A stretch of 32,474 nt of DNA, from the NCBI GenBank assembly GCA_945871285.1, contig CAMBWO010000011.1:1-32474 (forward strand), written 5' to 3'. Every line of letters starts with the position of its first letter. The first letter of the stretch is position 1. The notes beneath the pieces were generated by a model, which worked only from the letters and a program-made list of their open reading frames with translations, searched no databases and had not been told where the DNA came from. The position numbers and the translations under genes were made by a program. The stretch comes from Pseudorhodobacter antarcticus (GTDB taxonomy: Bacteria; Pseudomonadota; Alphaproteobacteria; Rhodobacterales; Rhodobacteraceae). Positions 16,644-26,006 of this stretch are shown here, in pieces.

Positions 16644-17647
16644 GAGGCGCGCCCGAGTTTGATCTTGGATTTGGGGTCAAGCGCGTCACGCAATCCGTCG
16701 CCAAAAACGTTCAATGAGAGGACCGAAATCACGATCATGATGCCGGGAGCCAGGGCCACGACGGGGCGGGTGTAGAGAAGGCCCTGCCCGTCCTGAATGA
16801 TGGTGCCCCAGGACGCATCGGGCGGTTGAACGCCGATGGACAGGAAGGACAAAGCACTTTCGGTCAGCATGTTCAGCGCCATCATGATGGGCACGAAGAC
16901 GATGAGGGTGGTGGAGATGTTGGGCAGGATATCCTTAAGCAGGATGCGCGAGGGCGGCGCCCCCAACCCGATGGCGGCCATGACGAAATCGGAATTCCTG
17001 AGCGACATCACCTGCCCCCGGATGGGCCGGGCGACGTAAGGAATGTAGATCAGGCCGATGATGAAGATGGGCAGCCAGAGGGAGCCAGAGTCGATCACAA
17101 AGGGCCCGATGGTGATGCCTTGGGTGATGAGGACGATCGAGAGGGAGATGGCCAGCAGGTAGACCGGAAACGCCCAGAGGACATCGAGGATGCGGGACAG
17201 AACCATATCCACCACGCCGCCGAAAAACCCGGCGGCAAGGCCAAAGGCGGTGGCGAAGGTCAGGGTGAATGTGGTGGCGGCGGCGGCGATCAGGATCGAG
17301 TTCATCCCGCCATACAGCAGACGCGCCATCACGTCGCGGCCCTGATTGTCGGCCCCCAGAAAGTAGTTGCCAAGTTCCCATGTCGGGCCGATGGGGGTGT
17401 AGCCAAGGGCAAGGCCCGTGGTCGGCAGTTCCATCACGGGACGCTGTTCGCCGTTGATCGTGATCACGGCGTCGAGGGTGGATTTGAAGGGCTGCACACC
17501 GGCCCAATAGGCATAGACCGGGGCCATCAGGCAGGCGACCACGACAGCCAGAAACACGGCAAGCGCGACCAATGCGGTGCGGTCGCGGCGCATACGATGA
17601 AATGCCGTGGCCCATGGGCCACGGCTGGTGTTTGGGGCAAGGCTCAC
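16640..17647 (-). CDS. Peptide ABC transporter permease (DppC type)
   Basis: RDRTALVALAVFLAVVVACLMAP..., LGADNQGRDVMARLLYGGMNSILIA, typical of DppC. Confidence 0.92.
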   Translation of the reverse strand: MSLAPNTSRGPWATAFHRMRRDRTALVALAVFLAVVVACLMAPVYAYWAGVQPFKSTLDAVITINGEQRPVMELPTTGLALGYTPIGPTWELGNYFLGADNQGRDVMARLLYGGMNSILIAAAATTFTLTFATAFGLAAGFFGGVVDMVLSRILDVLWAFPVYLLAISLSIVLITQGITIGPFVIDSGSLWLPIFIIGLIYIPYVARPIRGQVMSLRNSDFVMAAIGLGAPPSRILLKDILPNISTTLIVFVPIMMALNMLTESALSFLSIGVQPPDASWGTIIQDGQGLLYTRPVVALAPGIMIVISVLSLNVFGDGLRDALDPKSKIKLGRAS

Positions 17648-17651
17648 AGGA

Positions 17652-19304
17652 TCACTGGACCCATGACTGGGTGATCATCCAGTAGAACTGCGAGTTGAAC
17701 TGGAAGTTGCCCAGACGCTCGGACACAAAGTCGATCCGCTTGGGGGTGAACAGAGCGGCCATGGGGGCTGCATCGGTCACGGCCTTGTCGATATCGGCCC
17801 ACATCAGGTCGGCCGCCGCAGGATCGCTGACACCCAGCAGCAGCGCCTCGTCCATCTTGGCCTGAATGTCCTTGTCGCAGAAGCCCGCGATGTTGATGGA
17901 CGAGTCAGAGCCGGGGCTGAAGGAGGCGCAACCGAACAGGATGTTCAGGAAGTCCGACGCGGCGGGATAGTCCTGATACCATTGGGTCAACGAGATTTGC
18001 ACGTTGTTGTTGGTGTTCTGGATATAGGTGAACTGGATGTTCGGCGAGATCGGCTTGACCTCGGCCTCATAGCCAATCTCGGTCAGGACCGATTGCAGAT
18101 AAGTGCCGATCGACTTGGACACGGTGGTATCCTCGGCAATGATGGTTACCTTCTGGCCCTTGGTGCCAGACTCCTCGACCAGCGCCTTGGCTTTCTCCAG
18201 ATCGGGAGCGGACCACTTTTCGCCGGGATCGACGGTATAGGGGCAGTAGGGCACGTGTCCGGGGAAGCCGGGGGGCAGAACCTGGCAGATCGGGCTGGCC
18301 AGAACCGGGCCGCCGAACAGGTTGACCATGGCGTTGCGGTCGATGGCATAGTTGACGGCCTGACGCGCCAGCACGTTGTTGAAGGGCGCGATGTTGGTGT
18401 TCATCGGCGCATACCACCAGGCGGTGAGCGTGGTGATGTTGACCTGATCGGCATAGGTGGTGCCAATCTCGCCCAGACGGTCGGTCGGCGGCTGGTCGAA
18501 CATCCAGTCCGCTTCGCCGTTCTGAACGGCGGTGACCTGCGCTTCGTCGGTCAGGCCGAAATCGTATTGCACGACATCGGGGTAACCGTCGGGCTGGGCT
18601 TCCTCGCTCCAGACCTTGAAGTGGGGGTTGCGTTCCAGCTTCATGCCGGTGTTGGGGTCATAGGCGCTGATGTAATAGGCCCCGGTGCCGGGCGCGGGCA
18701 CGGTGCCAAGGTCACTGGCCGGAGTGTCGGCGGGCAGGATGGCCGCGTGGGGCAGCGCCAGCTTGTCAAAGAACTCGGCATCGGGGCGGGTCAGGTTGAT
18801 GGTGACGGTGCCCGCAGCCTCATCGCCCACAACGCCGCCCTCAAGGGTGCAGGTCGCGGGGTCGGCCAAGCAGGCATCGGCGCCCACGATGACGGAATAA
18901 AAGCCGCCAGCGGTGGGGCTGGACACCTTGAAGATGCGCTGCAACGAGGCGACAACATCCTTGACGCCCATTTCCTGACCGTTCGAGAACATGATCCCCT
19001 TGCGGATCTTGAACACATAGGTCTTGCCGTCATTGGTCGGCTCGGGGATCGCCTCGGCTAGGTTCGGAACCTTGGTGAAGCCGTCGGCGCCAGCGGCCTT
19101 TTTGAATCCGACAAGGCCGTCATAAAGGCTTTGATACACCTGCCAGTATTGCAAGGTATAGTTGATATGGGGGTCCACGGTGCCCCCGGCGGAACGGGCG
19201 ACCAAGCGCATGGTGCCGCCGCGATGTTCGGTCTGGTATTCGGCCAGGGCTGGCGTCAGGCCCAGAAGGCTGGCCGCGACGGTGGCAAACAGAAGTTTCT
19301 TCAT
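17652..19304 (-). CDS. Peptide-type ABC transporter substrate-binding protein (SBP family 5)
   Basis: Signal peptide MKKLLFATVAASLLGLTPALA, RGGTMRLVARSAGGTVDPHINYTLQYWQVYQSLYDGLVGF, KTYVFKIRKGIMFSNGQEM. Confidence 0.93.
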   Translation of the reverse strand: MKKLLFATVAASLLGLTPALAEYQTEHRGGTMRLVARSAGGTVDPHINYTLQYWQVYQSLYDGLVGFKKAAGADGFTKVPNLAEAIPEPTNDGKTYVFKIRKGIMFSNGQEMGVKDVVASLQRIFKVSSPTAGGFYSVIVGADACLADPATCTLEGGVVGDEAAGTVTINLTRPDAEFFDKLALPHAAILPADTPASDLGTVPAPGTGAYYISAYDPNTGMKLERNPHFKVWSEEAQPDGYPDVVQYDFGLTDEAQVTAVQNGEADWMFDQPPTDRLGEIGTTYADQVNITTLTAWWYAPMNTNIAPFNNVLARQAVNYAIDRNAMVNLFGGPVLASPICQVLPPGFPGHVPYCPYTVDPGEKWSAPDLEKAKALVEESGTKGQKVTIIAEDTTVSKSIGTYLQSVLTEIGYEAEVKPISPNIQFTYIQNTNNNVQISLTQWYQDYPAASDFLNILFGCASFSPGSDSSINIAGFCDKDIQAKMDEALLLGVSDPAAADLMWADIDKAVTDAAPMAALFTPKRIDFVSERLGNFQFNSQFYWMITQSWVQ

Positions 19305-19323
19305 TGCAGTCTCCCCGTTTTTG

Positions 19324-20214
19324 TTAGTCGTTCGCGTTCAGAAAACCACCGACGACGCCCATGCAGAACGGCTGTTCCTCGACATGGGGCATGTGGCTAG
19401 AGGCTTCGAAGATCACCCAGGTCGCGCCCGGGATCAGGTCCTTGTAGGGTTGGACGGTGGCAGGTGTCGCCTCGTCATGGCGGCCGGATATGATCAGCGT
19501 CGGCACGTTGATCTTGGGCAATTCTGGTGTGATGTCCCAGTTCTTCAAGGTGCCCACAACGAAAAATTCGTTGGGGCCGTTCATGGTGTGGTAAACGGTC
19601 GGGTCCTTGGCGGTTTGTTCAAAGCTGGCCACCACCTCGGGCGGGTTCGGCACGACGCGGCAGACATGGCGGGAATAGACCCATTCGGTGGCGGCCTTGT
19701 AGGCGGGGTTGTCATAGTCGCCCGAGGCTTCGTATTTGTTCAACGCGTCCTGAATATCCTGCGGCATTTCAGACCGCTGGCGCATCGCCTCGGAGGACCA
19801 CAGCGCCATCGATGCGGGTGAGTTTGCAATTGTGAGCGATTTCAACCCCTTGGACCGCCGCACGCCATATTCGGCCCCCAGCATCCCGCCCCAGCTTTGG
19901 CCCAGCACGTGAAAGCCCGCACGGATGCCCAGATGGTCGATCAGATTTTCCAACTCGTCCACAAACAATTGCGGGGTCCAGAACGAGGGGTCGGCGTCTG
20001 GCAGGTGGGTCGAGTTGCCGCAACCGATCTGGTCGTAGTGGATGACCGCCCGGCCATCGTTGGCCAGCAGTTTATAGGCGTCGATGTAGTTGTGCGCGAC
20101 GCCGGGGCCGCCGTGCAGCAGGATGATGGGGGTCTTGCCCGAGCCCAGATCGCCCGTGATGCGATACCATGTTTCATAATCGCGAAACCTGGCGCGGCCT
20201 TCTGTTTGTTTCAT
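19324..20214 (-). CDS. Alpha/beta hydrolase, prolyl aminopeptidase (S33) / L-amino-acid amidase-like
   Basis: Motifs ILLHGGPGVAHNYI, LGQSWGGMLGAEY (nucleophile elbow), ISGRHDEATP (Asp) and SSHMPHVEEQPF (His). Confidence 0.88.
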   Translation of the reverse strand: MKQTEGRARFRDYETWYRITGDLGSGKTPIILLHGGPGVAHNYIDAYKLLANDGRAVIHYDQIGCGNSTHLPDADPSFWTPQLFVDELENLIDHLGIRAGFHVLGQSWGGMLGAEYGVRRSKGLKSLTIANSPASMALWSSEAMRQRSEMPQDIQDALNKYEASGDYDNPAYKAATEWVYSRHVCRVVPNPPEVVASFEQTAKDPTVYHTMNGPNEFFVVGTLKNWDITPELPKINVPTLIISGRHDEATPATVQPYKDLIPGATWVIFEASSHMPHVEEQPFCMGVVGGFLNAND

Positions 20215-20322
20215 CTGATCCCCCGAGTCCTTTGAGCTTAAAGGTTCCATTTGTTTCGCCCTAGTCAACAAGATTCACGCGGGGTCGCAGTCCAAAGTCG
20301 GACATTTGTGCAGCTTCGCCCG

Positions 20323-21276
20323 TTATTCGAACACGGCCCGCGGGAAGTAAAAGCTGACAACCCAGTTGGGCATGTCGACGATTTCCGAGATGCGCAGATC
20401 GCCGCAGGTGGACACCAGCATATAGGCGTCCACCGCTGACAGGCCGCGCGTGGCACACAGGTGGTCGATCATGGCGGACACCGCATCGCGGGCACCGGAC
20501 ATCAGGTCAGGGCCGATGCCGGTGGTCACCTCATACCCCTTGGCGTCCAGATGGTTGGTGACCGGGCCGGGGGTGGTGAAGCGCGGGGTTTTCAGGTTGG
20601 CGCCCTTGATCAGATCCAGGGTCAGGACGACGTCCATCGGGCTTTCGATGGCGGTGCCGCACACCTCGCCGTCGCCTTGGGCGGCATGGGTGTCACCGAC
20701 ACTGAACAGGGCGCCGGCCACCTCGATCGGCAGGTAAAGCGTTGTTCCGGCGGCCAGATCGCGGATGTCCAGATTGCCGCCGACGCGGCGGGGCGGCACG
20801 ACGGAATGCAGGCCCATTGCGGCTGGGGCGCAGCCGATGGTGCCGGCAAAGGGTTTCAGCGGCACGCGGGCATGTTTGCCATAGAGGGCGGGGGCAAGGC
20901 TGGTGGAGTCATAGGACCAGATGTGCAGCGCGGGGTCGTCAAATTGGTCCGCCAGCAGGCCGAAACCCGGGATATTGGCCGTCCAGCCCCAACCCGAGGG
21001 GGCAAAGCTGTCAATCGTCACTTTCAGCGCATCGCCGGGCATGGCGCCCTCGATATAGATCGGTCCGGACACCGGATTGACCTTGGAAAAGTCCAGCGTG
21101 CTGACCTCGGCCACGGTGGATTTGGCGCTGAACTGACCGGCAGAACTGTCAAGGCAATGAAACAGGATGGTCGAGCCCGGTTCGGCGCGGACGGCTGGGG
21201 TCAAACTGTTGTCCCAGCCGAAATGGTGCTGTGCGCCGTGAATGGTGTAGTTGCAGTCCTTGCACATGGCGGGCAT
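20323..21276 (-). CDS. Acetamidase/formamidase family protein
   Basis: TIHGAQHHFGWDNSLTPAVRAEPGSTILFHCLDSSAGQ, AGTTLYLPIEVAGALFSVGDTHAAQGDGEVCGTAIE and LVSTCGDLRISEIVDMPNWVVSFYFPRAVF are FmdA/AmdA hallmarks. Start is M65 or M68 of the listed ORF. Confidence 0.92.
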   Translation of the reverse strand: MPAMCKDCNYTIHGAQHHFGWDNSLTPAVRAEPGSTILFHCLDSSAGQFSAKSTVAEVSTLDFSKVNPVSGPIYIEGAMPGDALKVTIDSFAPSGWGWTANIPGFGLLADQFDDPALHIWSYDSTSLAPALYGKHARVPLKPFAGTIGCAPAAMGLHSVVPPRRVGGNLDIRDLAAGTTLYLPIEVAGALFSVGDTHAAQGDGEVCGTAIESPMDVVLTLDLIKGANLKTPRFTTPGPVTNHLDAKGYEVTTGIGPDLMSGARDAVSAMIDHLCATRGLSAVDAYMLVSTCGDLRISEIVDMPNWVVSFYFPRAVFE

Positions 21277-21360
21277 TTCCCTGTTGGCTGATTCTTGCGG
21301 CCAACCTAGCGCAAGGGGTTGGGCGGGGGCCAGTTGCCTTTCACCCGGACCTTGCAACCG

Positions 21361-21376
21361 CTGCCAAAACTGGCAG
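21361..21376. promoter_or_regulatory. Inverted repeat in the divergent intergenic region of the amidase and dehydrogenase genes
   Basis: CTGCCA-aaac-TGGCAG, located between divergent starts at about 21276 (-) and 21407 (+). Confidence 0.45.
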
Positions 21377-21406
21377 TGTCGCGGGCAACCAGTTGGAGGA
21401 AATGCG

Positions 21407-22291
21407 ATGGGTGAGACAGTAGGCTTTGTCGGCGTCGGCCTGATGGGGCATGGGATGGCGAAGAACATCGTTGAAAAGGGCTATCCGCTGATGGTGATCG
21501 CCCACCGCAACCGCGCCCCGGTCGAGGACCTGGTGGGGCGCGGCGCGGTCGAGGTGGCGACGCTGGAGGAGATGGGTGCTGCCTGCAGTGTGATCTTTCT
21601 GTGCCTGACCGGATCGCCGGAAGTGGCGGCGGTTGTGGCGCGGCTGAAACCCGTGCTGGCGGCGGGGTCGGTGATCGTCGATTGTTCAACCGCAGACCCG
21701 ACGGTGACGCTGCAACTGGCGGCGGAACTGGCCGAGAAGGGGGTGGGACTTGTGGATGCGCCACTGAGCCGGACGCCGAAAGAGGCCTGGGCCGGGACGC
21801 TGGATTGCATGGTTGGGGCCGATGACGCGCAGTTTGCCCGGTTGCAGCCGGTGATTGCATGCTTTGCCGCCAAGATCGTGCATATCGGCGGGGTCGGCGA
21901 TGGGCACAAGATGAAATTGCTGAACAATTTCCTGTCGCTGGGTTATGGCGCGCTTTATGCCGAGGCTTTGGCCCTGTCGCGCAAGGTGGGCATTCCGGTC
22001 GCCAAGTTCGACAGCGTCATCCGTGGCGGGCGGATGGATTGCGGGTTTTACCAGACCTTCATGGGCTATGCGCTGGAGGGCAACCGCGAGGCGCACCGCT
22101 TTACCCTGACCAATGCCCACAAGGACATGCGCTATGTCGAGGCGATGGCCAATGCGGCGGTCGTGGCGACACCGCTGGCCAGTGCCATCAAGAATTCCTA
22201 TGCCCATGCCGTCGCCAGCGGCAGCAACGGATCCGAGGATTACGTGCCGCATCTGGCCGATGTGATCGCCAAGGCGAACGGGGCGGCCTAG
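21407..22291 (+). CDS. NAD(P)-dependent oxidoreductase, 3-hydroxyisobutyrate dehydrogenase / tartronate semialdehyde reductase family
   Basis: VGFVGVGLMGHGMAKNIVEKGYPL (GxGxMGxxMAxN) and GDGHKMKLLNNFLSLGYGALYAEALALS. GGAGG ribosome-binding site upstream. Confidence 0.92.
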   Translation: MGETVGFVGVGLMGHGMAKNIVEKGYPLMVIAHRNRAPVEDLVGRGAVEVATLEEMGAACSVIFLCLTGSPEVAAVVARLKPVLAAGSVIVDCSTADPTVTLQLAAELAEKGVGLVDAPLSRTPKEAWAGTLDCMVGADDAQFARLQPVIACFAAKIVHIGGVGDGHKMKLLNNFLSLGYGALYAEALALSRKVGIPVAKFDSVIRGGRMDCGFYQTFMGYALEGNREAHRFTLTNAHKDMRYVEAMANAAVVATPLASAIKNSYAHAVASGSNGSEDYVPHLADVIAKANGAA

Positions 22292-23907
22292 CCCCGCAGC
22301 GCCTCGAACAGGCGGGCGACGGCTTCGGCGCCGGGGTCGATATGGCCCGACAGATTTTGCGCCGAGACATAAGAGGCGCGGCCGGAGCGGGCCTTTTTCA
22401 GCGTGGCGGTATAGTCGGCCCCCTTGCGGGCGGCGGTGGCGGCGGCGGCGATGCCGTCGCCCAAGGCCTCGAGTGCGGGGTGCAGGGCGTCCACCATCGT
22501 GCGGTCGCCCGGTTTTGCGCCGCCGATTTCCTGCATCCGTTCCAACCCCGCCTTCAGCGCGTCCTGCATGGTCATGCCGCTGGACGCAGCATCACCCGCA
22601 GCGGCAAAGAAGATGGCAAGAAGCACACCGGACGACCCGCCCATGGTCTGGCTCAGTTCCAGCCCGATGGCGCGGTAAAGCTGAGTATGGTCGGCCAAGG
22701 GCAGGTTGTCCATCGCGCCGATCAGGGCATGGGCCGCGCCAGACAGGGTGGACCCGGTATCGCCGTCGCCGGATTTGGCATCCAGGGCGTTCAGGTCATG
22801 TTCCAGCCCGATCATGATTTCGCAGCAATGCGTCAGGAAGGCACGGGTGGCGGGGTGGTTCGAGGGCAAGGGTTTGATCGGGGCCAGACCGTCGGGCAGC
22901 GCCAGAATGGCGGGTTTGCTGACCGAAAGGCAGCCTGGCCAGGCCGACAGATCGACGCGCGCGCACAAGGCCTCCTCATCCTGCGCGGTCAGGGGCAGGA
23001 CGGAAATCGACACGCCATGCATGTCCAGCGAGGTCATCATCGAGGACGGGCCGACCATGTATTTGATCCGGGGGGCAAGGGCGGAGCGGGCGAGTTCATA
23101 GGCCAGCACCGACATCTCCAGTTCCGACGTGGCGCCAAGGTTGTTCAAGAGCACGGCATGGGGCTGGTCGGACATCACGGGCGTCAGACGTTCGATCATC
23201 GCACTCATCGCCTGTTCGGCACCGGAAAAATCGATCTGGTCGACGCCGGGTTCACCGTGGATGCCAAGGCCCAGTTCGGCCATGCCGGGGGTGATGCGGC
23301 TTTCCTTGGCCGACCCCGGCACGGTGCAGGTGTCCAGCGACATGCCGATGGATTTGGTGCCGGCGATGACCCGCTCGGCCGCCTCGGTGACGGTCGCAAG
23401 GTCGGCGCCCTGTTCGGCGAGGTGGCCCGCGATCTTGTGCACAAACAGCGTGCCGGCAAGGCCGCGCGACTGCGGCAGGTCGGGCAGGGCGATGTCGTCA
23501 TCCACGATCACCATGCTGACCTTGCGGCCAAAGGCACGGGCGCGTTCGGCGGCCAGGCCAAAGTTCAGCCGGTCGCCAGTGTAGTTTTTCACGATCAGCA
23601 AACACCCCGCGGCCCCCGTCACCGCCAGAATCCCCGCCAGTACCGCATCGACCGAAGGGCTGGCGAACACATCGCCGCAGACCGCCGCCGTCAGCATCCC
23701 CGCACCGACAAACCCCGCATGGGCGGGTTCGTGCCCTGCCCCGCCACCCGACACCAGCGCAACCCGTGAGCGGTCCCAATCGGCCCGCACCACAACGCGT
23801 ATATGGGGAAAGCCGTCCAACCGGGTCAGACGCCCCCCCGAGGTGAGGATCGCGCCCTCGATCGCCTCGGTCACGATGTTTTCGCGCTTGTTCATGAATT
23901 GGGTCAT
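22288..23907 (-). CDS. Single-chain dihydroxyacetone kinase family protein (DhaK-DhaL fusion)
   Basis: N-terminal DhaK: SGGGAGHEPAHAGFVGAGMLTAAVCGDVFASPS, LGIHGEPG (substrate His). C-terminal DhaL: LNALDAKSGDGDTGSTLSGAAHAL, TMGGSSGVLLAIFFAAA. Confidence 0.93.
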   Translation of the reverse strand: MTQFMNKRENIVTEAIEGAILTSGGRLTRLDGFPHIRVVVRADWDRSRVALVSGGGAGHEPAHAGFVGAGMLTAAVCGDVFASPSVDAVLAGILAVTGAAGCLLIVKNYTGDRLNFGLAAERARAFGRKVSMVIVDDDIALPDLPQSRGLAGTLFVHKIAGHLAEQGADLATVTEAAERVIAGTKSIGMSLDTCTVPGSAKESRITPGMAELGLGIHGEPGVDQIDFSGAEQAMSAMIERLTPVMSDQPHAVLLNNLGATSELEMSVLAYELARSALAPRIKYMVGPSSMMTSLDMHGVSISVLPLTAQDEEALCARVDLSAWPGCLSVSKPAILALPDGLAPIKPLPSNHPATRAFLTHCCEIMIGLEHDLNALDAKSGDGDTGSTLSGAAHALIGAMDNLPLADHTQLYRAIGLELSQTMGGSSGVLLAIFFAAAGDAASSGMTMQDALKAGLERMQEIGGAKPGDRTMVDALHPALEALGDGIAAAATAARKGADYTATLKKARSGRASYVSAQNLSGHIDPGAEAVARLFEALRG

Positions 23908-23917
23908 GGCTTTTTCC

Positions 23918-24913
23918 TTACGGGATGCGGGCGCCGGTGGCGTCAAAGTAGAAGGGGCGGTCGGGTTGGATTTTCACGATATCGCCTGATTTCAATGCGG
24001 TATGGGCGCCGGTCACAGTGACAAGGTCGTGGTTGTGAAAGGACAGGTGCAGGCGGGTCTGGTCGCCCAGGTGTTCCACCCGCTTGACCAGACTATCCTG
24101 CCCCCTGCCCTGCAGGATCTGTTCGGGGCGCAGGCCGATCTTGACGGCACCCGGCGGGGCCGGGCCGAACAGGTCGGCGGGCAGAATGTTGATATGGGGC
24201 TGACCCAGGCGGCCTGCGGCATAAATGCTGACGGGATGTTCATAAATCTCACGCGGGGTGCCAAATTGGACCAGGCGGCCATGGTCCAACACGCCGACAT
24301 GGGTGGCCATGGTCATCGCCTCGATCTGGTCATGGGTGACGTAAAGGAAGGTGGCGCCCAGGTTGGCCTGGATGTTCTTCAACTCGACCCGCAAGTCGGC
24401 GCGCAGCTTTGCGTCCAGACTGCTGAGGGGTTCGTCCATAAGATAGACCGCCGGGTTGCGCACCAGGGCGCGGCCGATGGAGACGCGCTGCATCTCGCCG
24501 CCGGACAGGGCGGTGGCCTTGTTGTTCAGCTTGTGACTGATTTGCAAGATTTCGGCGACTTCATCCACCTTGCGGTCGATCTCGGCGCGGGGCGTTCGCA
24601 GAAGTGGGGACTTCAGCGGAAACTCCATGTTTTCGCGCACGGTCAGATGGGGGTAGAGCGAGTATTGCTGAAACACCATCGCGACGTTGCGCTGGGCAGG
24701 GGTCAGCCCCTTCATCGCGATGCCGCCGATGGTGACCGCCCCGCTGTCGGGCGCATCAAGGCCGGACACCATGCGCAAGAGCGTGGTCTTGCCCGCCCCG
24801 GTGGGGCCCAGCAGCACGACAAAGGAGCCATCGGGCACGGTCATCGTCACATCCCGCAAGGCGGCCTGCGCGCCGAAGGATTTCGTCACGGTTTGCAGAT
24901 GCACCTCAGCCAT
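23918..24913 (-). CDS. ABC transporter ATP-binding protein (MalK/UgpC-like, second ATPase)
   Basis: GPTGAGKTTLL, LSGGEMQRVSIGRALV, VYLMDEPLSSLD and a TOBE-like C-terminus. Confidence 0.92.
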   Translation of the reverse strand: MAEVHLQTVTKSFGAQAALRDVTMTVPDGSFVVLLGPTGAGKTTLLRMVSGLDAPDSGAVTIGGIAMKGLTPAQRNVAMVFQQYSLYPHLTVRENMEFPLKSPLLRTPRAEIDRKVDEVAEILQISHKLNNKATALSGGEMQRVSIGRALVRNPAVYLMDEPLSSLDAKLRADLRVELKNIQANLGATFLYVTHDQIEAMTMATHVGVLDHGRLVQFGTPREIYEHPVSIYAAGRLGQPHINILPADLFGPAPPGAVKIGLRPEQILQGRGQDSLVKRVEHLGDQTRLHLSFHNHDLVTVTGAHTALKSGDIVKIQPDRPFYFDATGARIP

Positions 24914-26003
24914 GGGTCAGCACCTTTTGATTGGCTTTCGAGATCATGGCGCGGCCCGTTCCGCTGTCGAACAGCGTGATCGAGCGGGCGTCGAAATTCA
25001 GGCCGGTCGTCTCGCCGATCCGCACAGCGATGTCGGAGGCTATTCGGGATTTGACCTGCCCCAGTGGGGTGTCGAGGGTGACGATCTGGGTGGTGCCCAG
25101 GTATTCGGTGGCGACTACCCGAGCGCGGTAGGCGGCGCTGTCGGACAGGTGGACATGCTCGGGCCGCACACCAAAGGTCAGCGCCCCTGCCCCGCCACTG
25201 ACCATTTCAGGCACGGCAACCGCGGCCCCTGCAAGGGAGACGGTGTGCGAGCCATTGCCGACCATGCCCTCAAACGGCAGCAGGTTCATGGCGGGCGAGC
25301 CGATGAAGCGGGCGACAAAGGTGGTGGCGGGCCAGTCGTAAATCTCTTGCGGGCGGCCGAATTGTTCGACAACGCCGTGATTCATCACCACGATCTTGTC
25401 GCCCATCTGCATCGCCTCCAACTGGTCATGGGTCACGTACACGGTGGTGGCGCCCATCCGGTCATGCAGGGCGCGCAGTTCTTCGGCCATCCGCTCGCGA
25501 AACTCGGCATCCAGCGCGCCCAGGGGTTCGTCCATCAGGAAACACGCCGGATCGCGGACGATGGCGCGGCCAAGGGCCACGCGCTGACGATCGCCACCGG
25601 ACAGGCCGCCGACAGGCTTTTCCAGGATCGAGGTGATGCCGAGGATTTCGGCCACCTCGTTCACCTTGGCGCGGACCTGATCGCGGGGCATGCCCTGGCT
25701 GACCAGCGGGTAAGAGATGTTTTTGCGCACGTTCAGATGGGGGTAGAGGGCGAACATCTGGAACACAAAGGCGATGTCGCGCTGGGATGCGGGTTTCTGG
25801 CTGACCTCCTCACCATCAATAAAAATCTCGCCCGCCGTGGGCAGTTCCAGGCCTGCAATCATGCGCAGGGTCGTGGTCTTGCCGCAGCCCGAGGGGCCAA
25901 GCAGCATGAAGAATTCGCCATCCTCGACCGTAAAGCTGGAGGATTGCACGGCGGTAAAGGCCCCGAATTCCTTGCGCACATTCTTGATGACGATCTGGGC
26001 CAA
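24906..26003 (-). CDS. ABC transporter ATP-binding protein (MalK/UgpC-like, first ATPase)
   Basis: GPSGCGKTTTLRM, LSGGDRQRVALGRAIV, CFLMDEPLGALD. Overlaps the second ATPase by 8 nt. Confidence 0.92.
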   Translation of the reverse strand: MAQIVIKNVRKEFGAFTAVQSSSFTVEDGEFFMLLGPSGCGKTTTLRMIAGLELPTAGEIFIDGEEVSQKPASQRDIAFVFQMFALYPHLNVRKNISYPLVSQGMPRDQVRAKVNEVAEILGITSILEKPVGGLSGGDRQRVALGRAIVRDPACFLMDEPLGALDAEFRERMAEELRALHDRMGATTVYVTHDQLEAMQMGDKIVVMNHGVVEQFGRPQEIYDWPATTFVARFIGSPAMNLLPFEGMVGNGSHTVSLAGAAVAVPEMVSGGAGALTFGVRPEHVHLSDSAAYRARVVATEYLGTTQIVTLDTPLGQVKSRIASDIAVRIGETTGLNFDARSITLFDSGTGRAMISKANQKVLTHG

Positions 26004-26006
26004 GGC

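Noticed and set aside
21859-23769. 636-aa + strand ORF opposite dhaKL
   Set aside because: Overlaps the 3' end of the dehydrogenase in another frame and most of DhaKL antisense. Gly/His/Arg-rich without recognisable domain.
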